In this document: positions 7,242-14,343 of the stretch, one piece after another
How positions within the stretch are numbered: position 1 is the first letter of the stretch
Layout: every line of letters begins with the position of its first letter
DNA from: Lachnospiraceae bacterium
Lineage (GTDB): Bacteria; Bacillota; Clostridia; Lachnospirales; Lachnospiraceae
Direction: 5' to 3'
Length of the DNA stretch: 14,441 nt
NCBI GenBank assembly: GCA_024691065.1
Contig: JAILOA010000224.1
Span: 1 to 14,441 of the forward strand
The notes under the pieces: model-generated
Told to the model about the DNA's origin: nothing
The model's input: only the letters and a program-made list of their open reading frames with translations
Database searches by the model: none
Position numbers and translations under genes: made by a program

Positions 7242-7279
7242 ACACTTATCTAAAGTATATCACATCGGTATATAAGTGT
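7242..7279. repeat. Inverted repeat bracketing the promoter of the small acidic-tail gene
   Basis: ACACTTAT (7242-7249) and ATAAGTGT (7272-7279) are perfect complements 22 bases apart. One arm overlaps the -35 box and the other covers the predicted start site. Because only one arm would be transcribed, a DNA operator is more likely than an RNA hairpin. It may also be chance in AT-rich DNA. Confidence 0.4.
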
Positions 7280-7282
7280 CAA
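7254..7282 (-). promoter_or_regulatory. Strong sigma-A promoter of the 97-residue gene
   Basis: On the minus strand, a consensus TTGACA (7277-7282), a 17-base spacer and TATACT (7254-7259), with TG one base before the -10 box (extended -10). The TGA within the -35 box is also the stop codon of thrC. The start site would be near 7247, leaving a leader of about 31 bases. Confidence 0.8.
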
Positions 7283-8769
7283 ATTATATCTAAAATTCGT
7301 TTTACTGTCTTCTCCATATCAGCTGTCTCACAAACAGTATTATGAAGTACCGGAGCGGTCTCAAGACCATCAACAGCCTTAGGAATCTTAACGCCGGAAA
7401 CCTTATTTAATTCAGCTATAAGAGCGAAATCCTCAACTCCCTTATATTTATCGTCTATTGCGCCCATTACTGAAGTTGCGAATTTATAAGGACTTGCTGT
7501 GGATGCAATAACAGAAACTGTTTCATCCTTTGTATTTGCCTTATAATCATGATAAACTCTCGAAGCAACTGCTGTATGTGTATCCATAACATAATTATCA
7601 TCCGTGAATACATTTTTAATTTCCTCTGCCACCTGATCTTCGCTTGCAAAACCACCGATAAAATCAGATAACAAAGCTTTCATTGAATCATCGATTTCAT
7701 ACTTACCTTCAGTTTTAAGAGCTTCCATAAGACCTTTATTCTTATCAGAATCCTCCCCTGCAATCATATAGATAAGTCTCTCAAGGTTACTTGAAATAAG
7801 AATATCCATTGAAGGTGATGTAGTAAGTATAAACTGACGGTTTCTGTCATAAACACCTGTATTAAAGAAATCAAAGAGAACCTTATTTTCATTTGATGCA
7901 CAAATAAGCTTATTTACAGGAATACCAAGATTTTTAGCATAAAATGCAGCGAGTATATTACCGAAGTTTCCTGTCGGAACTACAAAGTTAACCTTATCTC
8001 CTGCCTTAATCTCATTATTCTTAAGTAAGTTAACATAAGAATAAACATAATAAACAACCTGAGGAACCAAACGTCCGATATTTATTGAGTTAGCTGATGA
8101 AAAACGATAGCCCTTTGCCTTAAGTTCCTCCTTAAGAGCTTCATTGTTAAACATTACCTTAACACCGGTCTGGGCATCATCGAAATTACCTGTAATACCT
8201 ACAACGTGGGTATTTGCACCGGTCTGTGTAAGCATCTGCTTCTCCTGAACCTTTGAAACACCGCCCTTTGGATAAAATACAATAATTTCAGTTCCCGGAA
8301 CATCAGCAAATCCGGCCATTGCAGCCTTACCTGTATCTCCTGATGTAGCTGTTAAAATAACAATCTTATCTTCGATTTTATTCTTCTTTGCAGAAGTAGT
8401 TAAAAGATGCGGAAGGATTGACAATGCCATATCCTTAAATGCTATTGTTGCACCGTGGAAAAGCTCTAAATAAAATACATCTCCAACCTTCTTAAGCTCA
8501 CAAATATTTTCGGTATCAAATTTTGAATCATAAGCCTTGTTAATACAATTCTTTAATTCATCCTCTGTAAAATCATCCAAAAATAATTTCATTACCTCAT
8601 AAGCAATTTCCTTATAGGATAATTTTGTAAGCTCCTCCAAAGATACGGAAAGCTTTGGAAGCTTCTCCGGAACATATAAACCACCGTCAGTTGCAAGGCC
8701 CTGTAAAATAGCCTCTGAAGCTGTTGCGGTATTATTGCTGTCCCTGGTACTCTTGTACATTAAACTCAT
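7279..8769 (-). CDS. thrC: Threonine synthase
   Basis: This PLP enzyme converts O-phospho-L-homoserine to L-threonine, the last step of the threonine branch. The 496 residues fit the long form of the family. Visible motifs: the N-terminal YKSTRDSNN, which is typical of ThrC; FHGATIAFKDMALS with the Schiff-base Lys112; the phosphate-binding ATSGDTGKAA (141-150); and VPTGNFGNILAAFYA in the C-terminal half. The start is ATG 8769, with AGGGA at 8776-8780; ATG at codon 4 is possible but poorly spaced. It lies 155 bases downstream of dapB, with a GC-richer structured leader between them, so it may be transcribed from dapB, from its own promoter, or both. hom and thrB are not in this window. No frameshift or missing residue was noticed. 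Confidence 0.96.
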   Translation of the reverse strand: MSLMYKSTRDSNNTATASEAILQGLATDGGLYVPEKLPKLSVSLEELTKLSYKEIAYEVMKLFLDDFTEDELKNCINKAYDSKFDTENICELKKVGDVFYLELFHGATIAFKDMALSILPHLLTTSAKKNKIEDKIVILTATSGDTGKAAMAGFADVPGTEIIVFYPKGGVSKVQEKQMLTQTGANTHVVGITGNFDDAQTGVKVMFNNEALKEELKAKGYRFSSANSINIGRLVPQVVYYVYSYVNLLKNNEIKAGDKVNFVVPTGNFGNILAAFYAKNLGIPVNKLICASNENKVLFDFFNTGVYDRNRQFILTTSPSMDILISSNLERLIYMIAGEDSDKNKGLMEALKTEGKYEIDDSMKALLSDFIGGFASEDQVAEEIKNVFTDDNYVMDTHTAVASRVYHDYKANTKDETVSVIASTASPYKFATSVMGAIDDKYKGVEDFALIAELNKVSGVKIPKAVDGLETAPVLHNTVCETADMEKTVKRILDII

Positions 8770-8806
8770 AATATTTCCCTTTCTAATAGAACATCTTTAT
8801 TATTTC

Positions 8807-8874
8807 AAGTCTTGCTCGCGAGACTTAGCGCGGGATTCGGGTCAGTGAAAACTTAAACATTTCAAACCGAATCC
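8807..8874 (-). promoter_or_regulatory. Structured GC-richer leader upstream of thrC
   Basis: Two hairpins can form. GGATTCGG and CCGAATCC (8833-8840 with 8867-8874) make a perfect 8-bp stem enclosing a further TGAAA/TTTCA pair (8846-8850 with 8860-8864). AAGTCT and AGACTT (8807-8812 with 8821-8826) make a 6-bp stem around a loop containing the palindrome CTCGCGAG. Neither is followed by a U-tract on the minus strand, and no T-box consensus is visible. It could be a leader, a processing site, or a dispersed repeat. Confidence 0.4.
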
Positions 8875-8924
8875 ATATGAAATATAATTAGATTTAAATT
8901 TAAAGAAATAGAAAATGTATTATA

Positions 8925-9680
8925 CTATTTCAATACATCTCTCATATCATATCTGCCCGGACCCTTGCCCTTTATAAACTTGGCAGCTGCGATGGAGCCT
9001 TTACCGAATATAGCCTTTGAATAAGCAGTATGTGTAATGGTAATTACTTCATCAATACCTGCAAAGATTACATCATGCTCTCCGACAATTGAACCGCCTC
9101 TTACAGCGGAAATACCAAGTTCCTTCTTATCTCTTGGCTTTGAAACCTGAGAACGGTCAAATACATATTCATATTGATTATCCATAGCTTCATTTATGCT
9201 ATCGGCGAGTGCAAGTGCTGTTCCTGAAGGCGCATCCTTTTTTAGATTATGATGCTTTTCAACAATTTCAACATCAAATCCTTCAGGTGCAAGCTTTTTA
9301 ACAACATCCTTCACAACATTTAATATAAGATTAACACCTACAGACATATTAGCGGATTTAACGATTGCAACCTCCTTGGAAGCCTCATCAATCTTATTTA
9401 AGTCCTCCTCTGTAAAGCCTGTAGAGCACTCAATTAAAGGTGTTTTGGTCTTAATAGCATAATCCAAAACAGAATCAAGAACCTTTGGTGAAGAAAAGTC
9501 AATGATTGCATCTGCATTTCCGGTAAATTCACTAATATTTGCAAATACCGGATATCCGCTTTTCTCTTCTGTATTTATATCCACACCTGCGATAATACAG
9601 GCCTCTTCATCAGCTGCAACAAGATTTGATATGGTCTGACCCATATGTCCGTTACAACCTACCATAATTATATTTGTCAT
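8925..9680 (-). CDS. dapB: 4-hydroxy-tetrahydrodipicolinate reductase
   Basis: DapB reduces the product of DapA to tetrahydrodipicolinate with NAD(P)H, in the lysine/diaminopimelate pathway that also feeds peptidoglycan. The 251 residues are a normal length. The nucleotide-binding motif GCNGHMGQ is at 8-15. The signature EKHHNLKKDAPSGTAL (141-156) holds the catalytic His143/His144 and the lysine and PSGT substrate loop. DFSSP (61-65) and the C-terminal GKGPGRYDMRDVL also fit the family. ATG 9680 is preceded by AAGGGG at 9689-9694. It follows dapA by 99 bases in the same direction, so the two steps of the pathway are encoded together. Confidence 0.97.
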   Translation of the reverse strand: MTNIIMVGCNGHMGQTISNLVAADEEACIIAGVDINTEEKSGYPVFANISEFTGNADAIIDFSSPKVLDSVLDYAIKTKTPLIECSTGFTEEDLNKIDEASKEVAIVKSANMSVGVNLILNVVKDVVKKLAPEGFDVEIVEKHHNLKKDAPSGTALALADSINEAMDNQYEYVFDRSQVSKPRDKKELGISAVRGGSIVGEHDVIFAGIDEVITITHTAYSKAIFGKGSIAAAKFIKGKGPGRYDMRDVLK

Positions 9681-9730
9681 TATTTTTACCCCTTAAAATA
9701 CGATAATGTCTTATATTACAGTCTGTACAT

Positions 9731-9760
9731 TAAAGCGGAGATTTTATTCACTTCGCTTTA
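9731..9760 (-). repeat. Intercistronic hairpin between dapA and dapB
   Basis: On the transcribed (minus) strand TAAAGCG and CGCTTTA form a 7-bp stem around a 16-base interior that can close by two further pairs after one mismatch. No U-tract follows, so it is more likely an RNA processing or stability element than a terminator. It may be incidental. Confidence 0.4.
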
Positions 9761-9779
9761 TGAAAAATAAAGTCCTTAA

Positions 9780-10670
9780 TTAAACAGTTTTTAAACCTAC
9801 TGCATTCATTTCTTTCTTAAGAAGTTCCTGATTAGCTGCTTCCATTTCAGTAAGAGGAAGTCTGAGTGAACCTGCATTGAAGCCTAACATATTCATTGCA
9901 GCCTTAACAGGAATAGGATTAACCTCAGAGAAAAGAGCCTTGATAAGAGGAAGATATTTAAGCTGTAATGCAGCAGCCTCCTTAACCTTTCCTTCCATCA
10001 TAAGAGCTACCATATCATGTGTTTCCTTAGGAATAACATGTGAAAGCACCGAAATAACACCCTTTCCGCCAAGTGCCACGATAGGAACTATCTGATCATC
10101 GTTTCCGGAATATACATCTATATTACCGTCACAAAGAGCGAGAATCTCGGCAACCTGTGAAATATTTCCGCTTGCTTCCTTAACTGCAACGATATTATCT
10201 ACATCCTTTACAAGAGAAGCTATGGTCTTAGGTGCGATATTAACACCTGTTCTTCCCTGAATATTATATAAAATTATAGGTAAATCAACTGCTTTTGCTA
10301 CAGAAGTAAAATGAGCCTTAAGTCCGTTCTGTGTAGCCTTATTATAATAAGGTGATACCAACAAAAGACCGTCTGCGCCACATTTCTTAGCTTCCTGTGA
10401 AAGATATACAGCTGTTTCCGTACAATTAGAACCTGTACCGGCAACAACCGGAATTCTACCTTTAACCATAGAAACACATTGACGAATGGTCTCAATATGC
10501 TCCTCATGTGACATTGTAGAAGCTTCACCTGTAGTACCGCATACAATTATTGCATCAGTCTTGTTTTCAATCTGATTTTCAATAATTTTCTGCATCTCCT
10601 CATAATTTAAACTTCCATCCTGATTCATTGGTGTAATTAAAGCAACACCTGCTCCAGTAAAAATAGCCAT
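9780..10670 (-). CDS. dapA: 4-hydroxy-tetrahydrodipicolinate synthase
   Basis: DapA condenses pyruvate with aspartate semialdehyde, the first committed step toward diaminopimelate and lysine. The 296 residues form a TIM-barrel class I aldolase of usual length. Visible active-site residues, by comparison with E. coli: the Thr pair in CGTTGEAS (44-51), Tyr135 and Arg140 in LYNIQGRTG (134-142), and the Schiff-base Lys164 in VAVKEASGN (161-169). YSGNDDQIVP (187-196) and GGKGVISV (201-208) also fit. The start is ATG 10670, with AGGAGG at 10680-10685 nine bases upstream. An in-frame ATG at 10763 would add 31 non-family residues and run into the upstream gene, so it is rejected. The upstream adenosyltransferase-like gene ends 37 bases before this start, so the two are probably in one operon. 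Confidence 0.97.
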   Translation of the reverse strand: MAIFTGAGVALITPMNQDGSLNYEEMQKIIENQIENKTDAIIVCGTTGEASTMSHEEHIETIRQCVSMVKGRIPVVAGTGSNCTETAVYLSQEAKKCGADGLLLVSPYYNKATQNGLKAHFTSVAKAVDLPIILYNIQGRTGVNIAPKTIASLVKDVDNIVAVKEASGNISQVAEILALCDGNIDVYSGNDDQIVPIVALGGKGVISVLSHVIPKETHDMVALMMEGKVKEAAALQLKYLPLIKALFSEVNPIPVKAAMNMLGFNAGSLRLPLTEMEAANQELLKKEMNAVGLKTV

Positions 10671-10707
10671 AGCTTTTTTCCTCCTAAAATATATATAAAT
10701 ATAATAA

Positions 10708-11211
10708 TTAAACTGTGGTATCTTTCTCAAGATTAATCTTGGAAATAACATCGGCAACATCATGAATTTCTTCGGGAAGTCTCTGCCCTGTTATTACCAA
10801 ACGCCTGTAATTCCTTGTATTTATGAGCGAAATTATATCATCAATAGTAATAATTTCCAAATCAATTAAGCCAAGTACTTCATCCAAAACAAGGACATCA
10901 CATTCCATAGAATTAATTACTTTTTTTGCAAAGTTAAACCCATTTAATATATTTAAAGTCTCTTCCTTCTGCTTTCCGGGCGTAAGCTCATCAAAGTTTT
11001 CTGTTTCCCTTTCAAAACTGAAAAGCTTTATTTGAGGCTCTAATTGGGCAAGAAATGAAAACTCATCCGTATCCTTTCCCTTTAAAAATTGAATTATAAT
11101 GACGGAATATCCTTTACTTGCAGCCCTTATACATTGACCGACCGCAGCACTGGTCTTTCCCTGTCCCTTTCCGTAATACACCTGCACCACGGAATCATTT
11201 GAATTTTCCAT
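10708..11211 (-). CDS. Corrinoid adenosyltransferase-like P-loop protein (CobA/BtuR/CobO family)
   Basis: The family transfers the adenosyl group of ATP to cob(I)alamin or cobyrinic acid diamide. The 167-residue product shows the P-loop YYGKGQGKTSAAVG (12-25), QFLKG (41-45), the Walker B-like DVLVLDEVLGLID (105-117) and the C-terminal TGQRLPEEI (141-149), followed by DVADVISKI. These match the BtuR order closely. Bacterial members are often somewhat longer; the usual C-terminal KHP-type tail is replaced by LEKDTTV. ATG 11211 is preceded by AAAGGA (11218-11223). No other cobalamin gene is in this window, and the neighbour is dapA, so a B12 role is a family inference. It could be a paralogue with another nucleotide-dependent function. 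Confidence 0.82.
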   Translation of the reverse strand: MENSNDSVVQVYYGKGQGKTSAAVGQCIRAASKGYSVIIIQFLKGKDTDEFSFLAQLEPQIKLFSFERETENFDELTPGKQKEETLNILNGFNFAKKVINSMECDVLVLDEVLGLIDLEIITIDDIISLINTRNYRRLVITGQRLPEEIHDVADVISKINLEKDTTV

Positions 11212-11325
11212 TTATTATCCTTTCATACATCAGTTAAATTGACCGATTGAAAATTTCTATCAGAAAATATACACATTTACATAATCAAATCATTATGAGG
11301 TAAAACATTTCAAAGATTATCGCTT

Positions 11326-11366
11326 TAAAAAATAAACCCGTAAACAATTCATTAACGGCTTATTTT
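11326..11366 (-). terminator. Intrinsic terminator of the fliB-like operon
   Basis: On the minus strand AAATAAGCCGT (11365-11355) pairs with ACGGGTTTATTT (11341-11330), with one bulged base and one G-U pair, followed by a U-rich tract. The stem includes the fliB-like stop codon TAA (11360-11362). It separates this operon from the adenosyltransferase-dap genes. Confidence 0.65.
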
Positions 11367-12346
11367 TCCGAATGAAGATTATCTCTGTAAAACATACATA
11401 TTTCCTTGATCAATTCCTCCTGGTTAAATGTATCTGCTTTGTTCCTCAGAAAATAATCATTTAAAAGATCAGATAAGCTTAAAATCTCTTTATAAAACAA
11501 ATCAAATGATGCTTTTAAGGAAGAAGGCAAATCATTTATATCACAATATTCAGAAAAATCATTATTATCAGAATATATAATAGCACTACTTGTCAAATAA
11601 TCAAACAAAATATTCATAGACCTGTAAATAATGTAATTCACCATAAAGTTATCAATAACCCTTTTTAACTGTCCTTTAAGGTTATCTAAAGGGGATAATA
11701 CATTTTTAGACTTAATATCTTTATATATATAACCGCAAATTTTAAGATATACATTATCCTTAGCGGATATAGCTCTTATATCACTACTAAGTCCGGGTCC
11801 GTCAGTCTCGTAATATTTGATGTTCTCATTCAATAAATAATGTATTACAACAGGGCACGATGCCGACATGGATAAGAATTTATTTCCAAAGAAAAGTCTC
11901 GGAAATTTCCTGCAGGTTAGAGGGAGATAATCCTCGCCCAGATTCCTCTGAATGTAGCAAAGCCCGTCTTCATCAAGCATAGAGCAATGAGTCCCGTCCC
12001 TATGTAAAATTATATATTCATCATTTTTTTTAATTATATTAGCTTTAAATTTTTTACTTACGGTTTTATAAATGTATTCATTTGAAATGTTATCTTTTGA
12101 TGTAATATCACTCAAAAAATTTTCATTCGAAATGTTATCTTTTGTGATATCATTCAAAACATTTTCATTCGAAATATTATCTTTTATGATATCTTTCAAA
12201 TTATTTTCATTTGAATCATTTTCATCAAAATACCCGTGTTTATTAAGGGTTTTATTATCAACCGTAATCTTCCAGCCGCTGCAACAATCGAGATAACAAT
12301 CGCCGGCGACACATTTAAAACGTTTATATAATCCTAATATAATCAT
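11360..12346 (-). CDS. FliB-like flagellin lysine N-methylase family protein
   Basis: FliB proteins methylate lysines of flagellin. They belong to a cysteine-rich family thought to bind an iron-sulfur or metal centre. This 328-residue protein has the N-terminal cluster C12-x4-C17-x3-C21-C22 followed by GWKI, then C121, C130 (DEDGLCYIQ), C145 (LPLTCRKFPR) and C164 (SASCPVV). The spacing and the G-x-x-YLPLTCRK-x-PR segment are typical of the family. The first half carries an insertion of tandem 14-residue repeats (41-98). The start is ATG 12346, six bases after the stop of the preceding small gene. The nearest Shine-Dalgarno-like sequence, AAGG, is 15 bases upstream, so initiation may depend on coupling. 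No flagellar gene lies in the window. The family is fairly sure, the substrate inferred. Confidence 0.8.
   Translation of the reverse strand: MIILGLYKRFKCVAGDCYLDCCSGWKITVDNKTLNKHGYFDENDSNENNLKDIIKDNISNENVLNDITKDNISNENFLSDITSKDNISNEYIYKTVSKKFKANIIKKNDEYIILHRDGTHCSMLDEDGLCYIQRNLGEDYLPLTCRKFPRLFFGNKFLSMSASCPVVIHYLLNENIKYYETDGPGLSSDIRAISAKDNVYLKICGYIYKDIKSKNVLSPLDNLKGQLKRVIDNFMVNYIIYRSMNILFDYLTSSAIIYSDNNDFSEYCDINDLPSSLKASFDLFYKEILSLSDLLNDYFLRNKADTFNQEELIKEICMFYRDNLHSEK
12053..12226 (-). repeat. In-frame 42/45-bp tandem repeat inside the fliB-like gene
   Basis: Four units encode the consensus DNISNENxLxDITK: residues 41-55 (degenerate), 56-69, 70-84 and 85-98 (decaying). At DNA level, successive TTCATT starts at 12077, 12122, 12164 and 12206 give periods of 45, 42 and 42. 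All steps are multiples of three, so the frame is kept. Confidence 0.88.
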
Positions 12347-12352
12347 ATTACA

Positions 12353-12556
12353 TTAAAATATAACCTTGTTTCTGTGAGCAAAAAGCCTTGCACCACCGGT
12401 TATAATAGAAACTCCAAAACCAATACCTGTAACAATAAGTAAAATACCAAGTACAATATTTACAGTTCCTACTGATGTCATTGACTTATAAACCTTTTCC
12501 ATTGAGTCCCCCTCCTCAAATATTTTATCATTTGAAAGTTTTTTGTCTTTTGCCAT
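12353..12556 (-). CDS. Small single-pass membrane protein, function unknown
   Basis: I do not recognise the family with certainty. The 67-residue product has a charged N-terminal half (MAKDKKLSNDKIFEEG) and one Gly/Ile/Val-rich membrane segment (about 29-54, with GILLIVTGIGFG). It ends in a short basic tail (ARLFAHRNKVIF), consistent with a C-terminus in the cytoplasm. The start is ATG 12556, with GGAGG at 12563-12567; a longer start at 12610 would lie upstream of the predicted -10 box and is rejected. It has its own promoter and precedes the fliB-like gene by 6 bases, so the two are likely co-transcribed and coupled. That is no proof of a shared function. Confidence 0.7.
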   Translation of the reverse strand: MAKDKKLSNDKIFEEGDSMEKVYKSMTSVGTVNIVLGILLIVTGIGFGVSIITGGARLFAHRNKVIF

Positions 12557-12591
12557 AATAAACCTCCACAAATAAATCATGGAATCAAAAA

Positions 12592-12620
12592 ATAATATCA
12601 TAAAAATCAAAATATTTCAA
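12592..12620 (-). promoter_or_regulatory. Sigma-A promoter of the small membrane protein and fliB-like gene
   Basis: On the minus strand, TTGAAA (12615-12620), a 17-base spacer and TATTAT (12592-12597), with an extended -10 TG one base upstream. It lies just after pyrE and makes the following two genes independent of the pyr operon. Confidence 0.7.
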
Positions 12621-12640
12621 TTTATTCTTATGGTAAACGA

Positions 12641-13318
12641 TTATTTTGCTCCATAAATTTCATAATATTCATCAATCTTTTTTGCCATCTCATCGTCGAT
12701 AAGCACCTTGCCGTCGATTTCCTTATTGTAAAGATATTCCTTTACTTCCTGCATATTAACAATAGATGCAGTTTTGAAGCCGTATGTCTCCTGGATTTCA
12801 AGAAGCGCAGTCTTATCGGAATTAAGGCCTTTTTCCATTCTGTTTAATGAAACGATCAAGCCCTTCACTTCAACCTTTGCCTGAGCACTGATTATAGGGA
12901 ATGTTTCCTGGATCGATTTACCGGAGGTTGTTACATCCTCGATAATTACTACCCTGTCGCCATCCTTAAGCTTTGAACCAAGTAAAATACCCGTATCTCC
13001 GTGATCCTTAACTTCCTTTCTGTTAGAGCAATAACGGATTTCCTTTCCGTAAAGCTCACTGTAAGCCATAGAAACCGCAACGCTTAAAGGAATTCCCTTA
13101 TATGCAGGTCCGAAAAGCACATCAAAGTCATCACCGTAATTATCATGAATTGCCTTTGCATAGTACTCTCCGAGCTTTCTAAGCTGTGAACCTGTGACAT
13201 AAGCTCCCGCATTCATAAAAAACGGGGATTTTCTGCCACTTTTTAAAGTGAAATCACCAAATTTTAATGCATCGCAAGATACCATAAACTCTATAAATTC
13301 TTTCTTGTAATCTTCCAT
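12641..13318 (-). CDS. pyrE: Orotate phosphoribosyltransferase
   Basis: PyrE joins orotate to PRPP to give OMP in pyrimidine synthesis. The 225 residues are similar in length to the E. coli type. FTLKSGRKSPFFMNAG (23-38) and the loop NRKEVKDHGDTG (99-110) carry the catalytic Lys/Arg/His residues, and VVIIEDVTTSGKS (123-135) is the PRPP-binding signature. ATG 13318 has AGGAGG at 13324-13329, five bases upstream. It follows pyrD by 84 bases in the same direction. I see no PyrR-type anti-terminator structure in that gap, but the start of the operon lies outside the window, so regulation cannot be judged. It is probably the last gene of the pyr operon here, because a new promoter follows. Confidence 0.97.
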   Translation of the reverse strand: MEDYKKEFIEFMVSCDALKFGDFTLKSGRKSPFFMNAGAYVTGSQLRKLGEYYAKAIHDNYGDDFDVLFGPAYKGIPLSVAVSMAYSELYGKEIRYCSNRKEVKDHGDTGILLGSKLKDGDRVVIIEDVTTSGKSIQETFPIISAQAKVEVKGLIVSLNRMEKGLNSDKTALLEIQETYGFKTASIVNMQEVKEYLYNKEIDGKVLIDDEMAKKIDEYYEIYGAK

Positions 13319-13402
13319 AACGACCTCCTGTAGATTTCTTTAAAATCATATATATATTTATAAAATTAAAATCCGAAATATAAAACCTTATAGCCCAAAA
13401 TT

Positions 13403-14320
13403 TTATAATATTCCGATAATCTCATTAATATCATTAATTTTCTGACTAATTAAATAATCCTCTATTCCCTTAATAATTTCCCCGGTAATATGCGGATTAT
13501 GGAAATTCATCGTACCAACTGAAACCATTGTGGCACCGGCCATCATAAATTCAATAGCATCCTCTGCGCATGCAATTCCGCCCATTCCAAGAACCGGAAT
13601 ATTTACTGCATGAGAAGCTTCATAAACCATCCTGAGTGCAACCGGTTTAATTGCAGGTCCCGAAAGACCACCTGTTTTATTCGCAAGGGCAAAGCTCTTT
13701 CTGTAAATGTCTATCTTCATTCCGGTAAGCGTATTTATAAGAGAAATCGCATCGGCACCACCTGCCTCGGCAGCCTTAGCCATCTCGGAAATACTGGTTA
13801 CATTCGGCGAAAGTTTCATAATAACAGGCTTCTTAGCAATTGCCTTTATCTTACCTGTAATCTGCTCTACCATCTTAGGATCGGTACCAAAAGCAATACC
13901 ACCGCTTTTCACATTCGGACATGAAATATTTATCTCGAACATCTGAACGGAAGTTTCATTCATCTTTTCAACTATTGCCAAATACTCATCTTCACTGTGT
14001 CCGCAAAGATTAGCAATGATATTTGTATCATATTCCTCAAGAAACTTTAAATCCCTCTCGATAAAAACATCCGCTCCCGGATTCTGAAGTCCGATAGCAT
14101 TTAACATACCGGATGCAGTCTCAACAACTCTCGGTGTAGGATTTCCGGCCCACGGAACTATCGCAACCCCCTTGGTTGTTACCGCTCCAAGCTTATTTAA
14201 ATCGGTAAATTCATAGAATTCCATACCCGAACCGAAGGTACCGGATGCAACAGTTACCGGATTCTTCATCTCGACACCGGCAAAATTAACCTTCATACTA
14301 ACATTTGTATTATTTGACAT
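13403..14320 (-). CDS. pyrD: Dihydroorotate dehydrogenase B, catalytic subunit
   Basis: This FMN enzyme oxidises dihydroorotate to orotate. The B type passes electrons to NAD through the PyrK iron-sulfur/FAD subunit, and a partial pyrK lies directly upstream, which confirms the class. The 305 residues form a TIM barrel of normal length. Visible motifs: NPVTVASGTFGSG (20-32), the FMN-contact TTKG (48-51), the catalytic-base Cys134 in EINISCPNVKSGG (129-141), and PVIMKLSPNVT; GMGGI and VSVGTMNF line the C-terminal phosphate site. ATG 14320 is preceded by AAGG (14330-14333) nine bases upstream. The gap to pyrK is 23 bases. Confidence 0.96.
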   Translation of the reverse strand: MSNNTNVSMKVNFAGVEMKNPVTVASGTFGSGMEFYEFTDLNKLGAVTTKGVAIVPWAGNPTPRVVETASGMLNAIGLQNPGADVFIERDLKFLEEYDTNIIANLCGHSEDEYLAIVEKMNETSVQMFEINISCPNVKSGGIAFGTDPKMVEQITGKIKAIAKKPVIMKLSPNVTSISEMAKAAEAGGADAISLINTLTGMKIDIYRKSFALANKTGGLSGPAIKPVALRMVYEASHAVNIPVLGMGGIACAEDAIEFMMAGATMVSVGTMNFHNPHITGEIIKGIEDYLISQKINDINEIIGIL

Positions 14321-14343
14321 ATTAATTATCCTTGATTTATTCT

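Noticed and set aside
8825..8860. Eleven-codon minus-strand ORF (MFKFSLTRIPR) ahead of thrC, as an attenuation leader peptide.
   Set aside because: It has only one Thr and one Ile codon, no good Shine-Dalgarno sequence, and no terminator follows it.
8770..8924. T-box riboswitch for thrC.
   Set aside because: No T-box consensus and no terminator/antiterminator with a U-tract could be found; the gap is also short for a T-box leader.
10671..10763. Longer dapA start at ATG 10763.
   Set aside because: It overlaps the upstream gene and adds non-family residues; a strong AGGAGG precedes ATG 10670.
12072..12296. Plus-strand ORF of repeated Phe/Ser-rich sequence.
   Set aside because: It is the antisense of the fliB-like tandem repeat and has no ribosome binding site or family match.
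13319..13402. Possible PyrR attenuator between pyrD and pyrE.
   Set aside because: No anti-terminator/terminator pair or U-tract is visible in these 84 bases.
13610..13946. Two plus-strand ORFs opposite pyrD.
   Set aside because: They are antisense to a clear pyrD gene and have no recognisable features.
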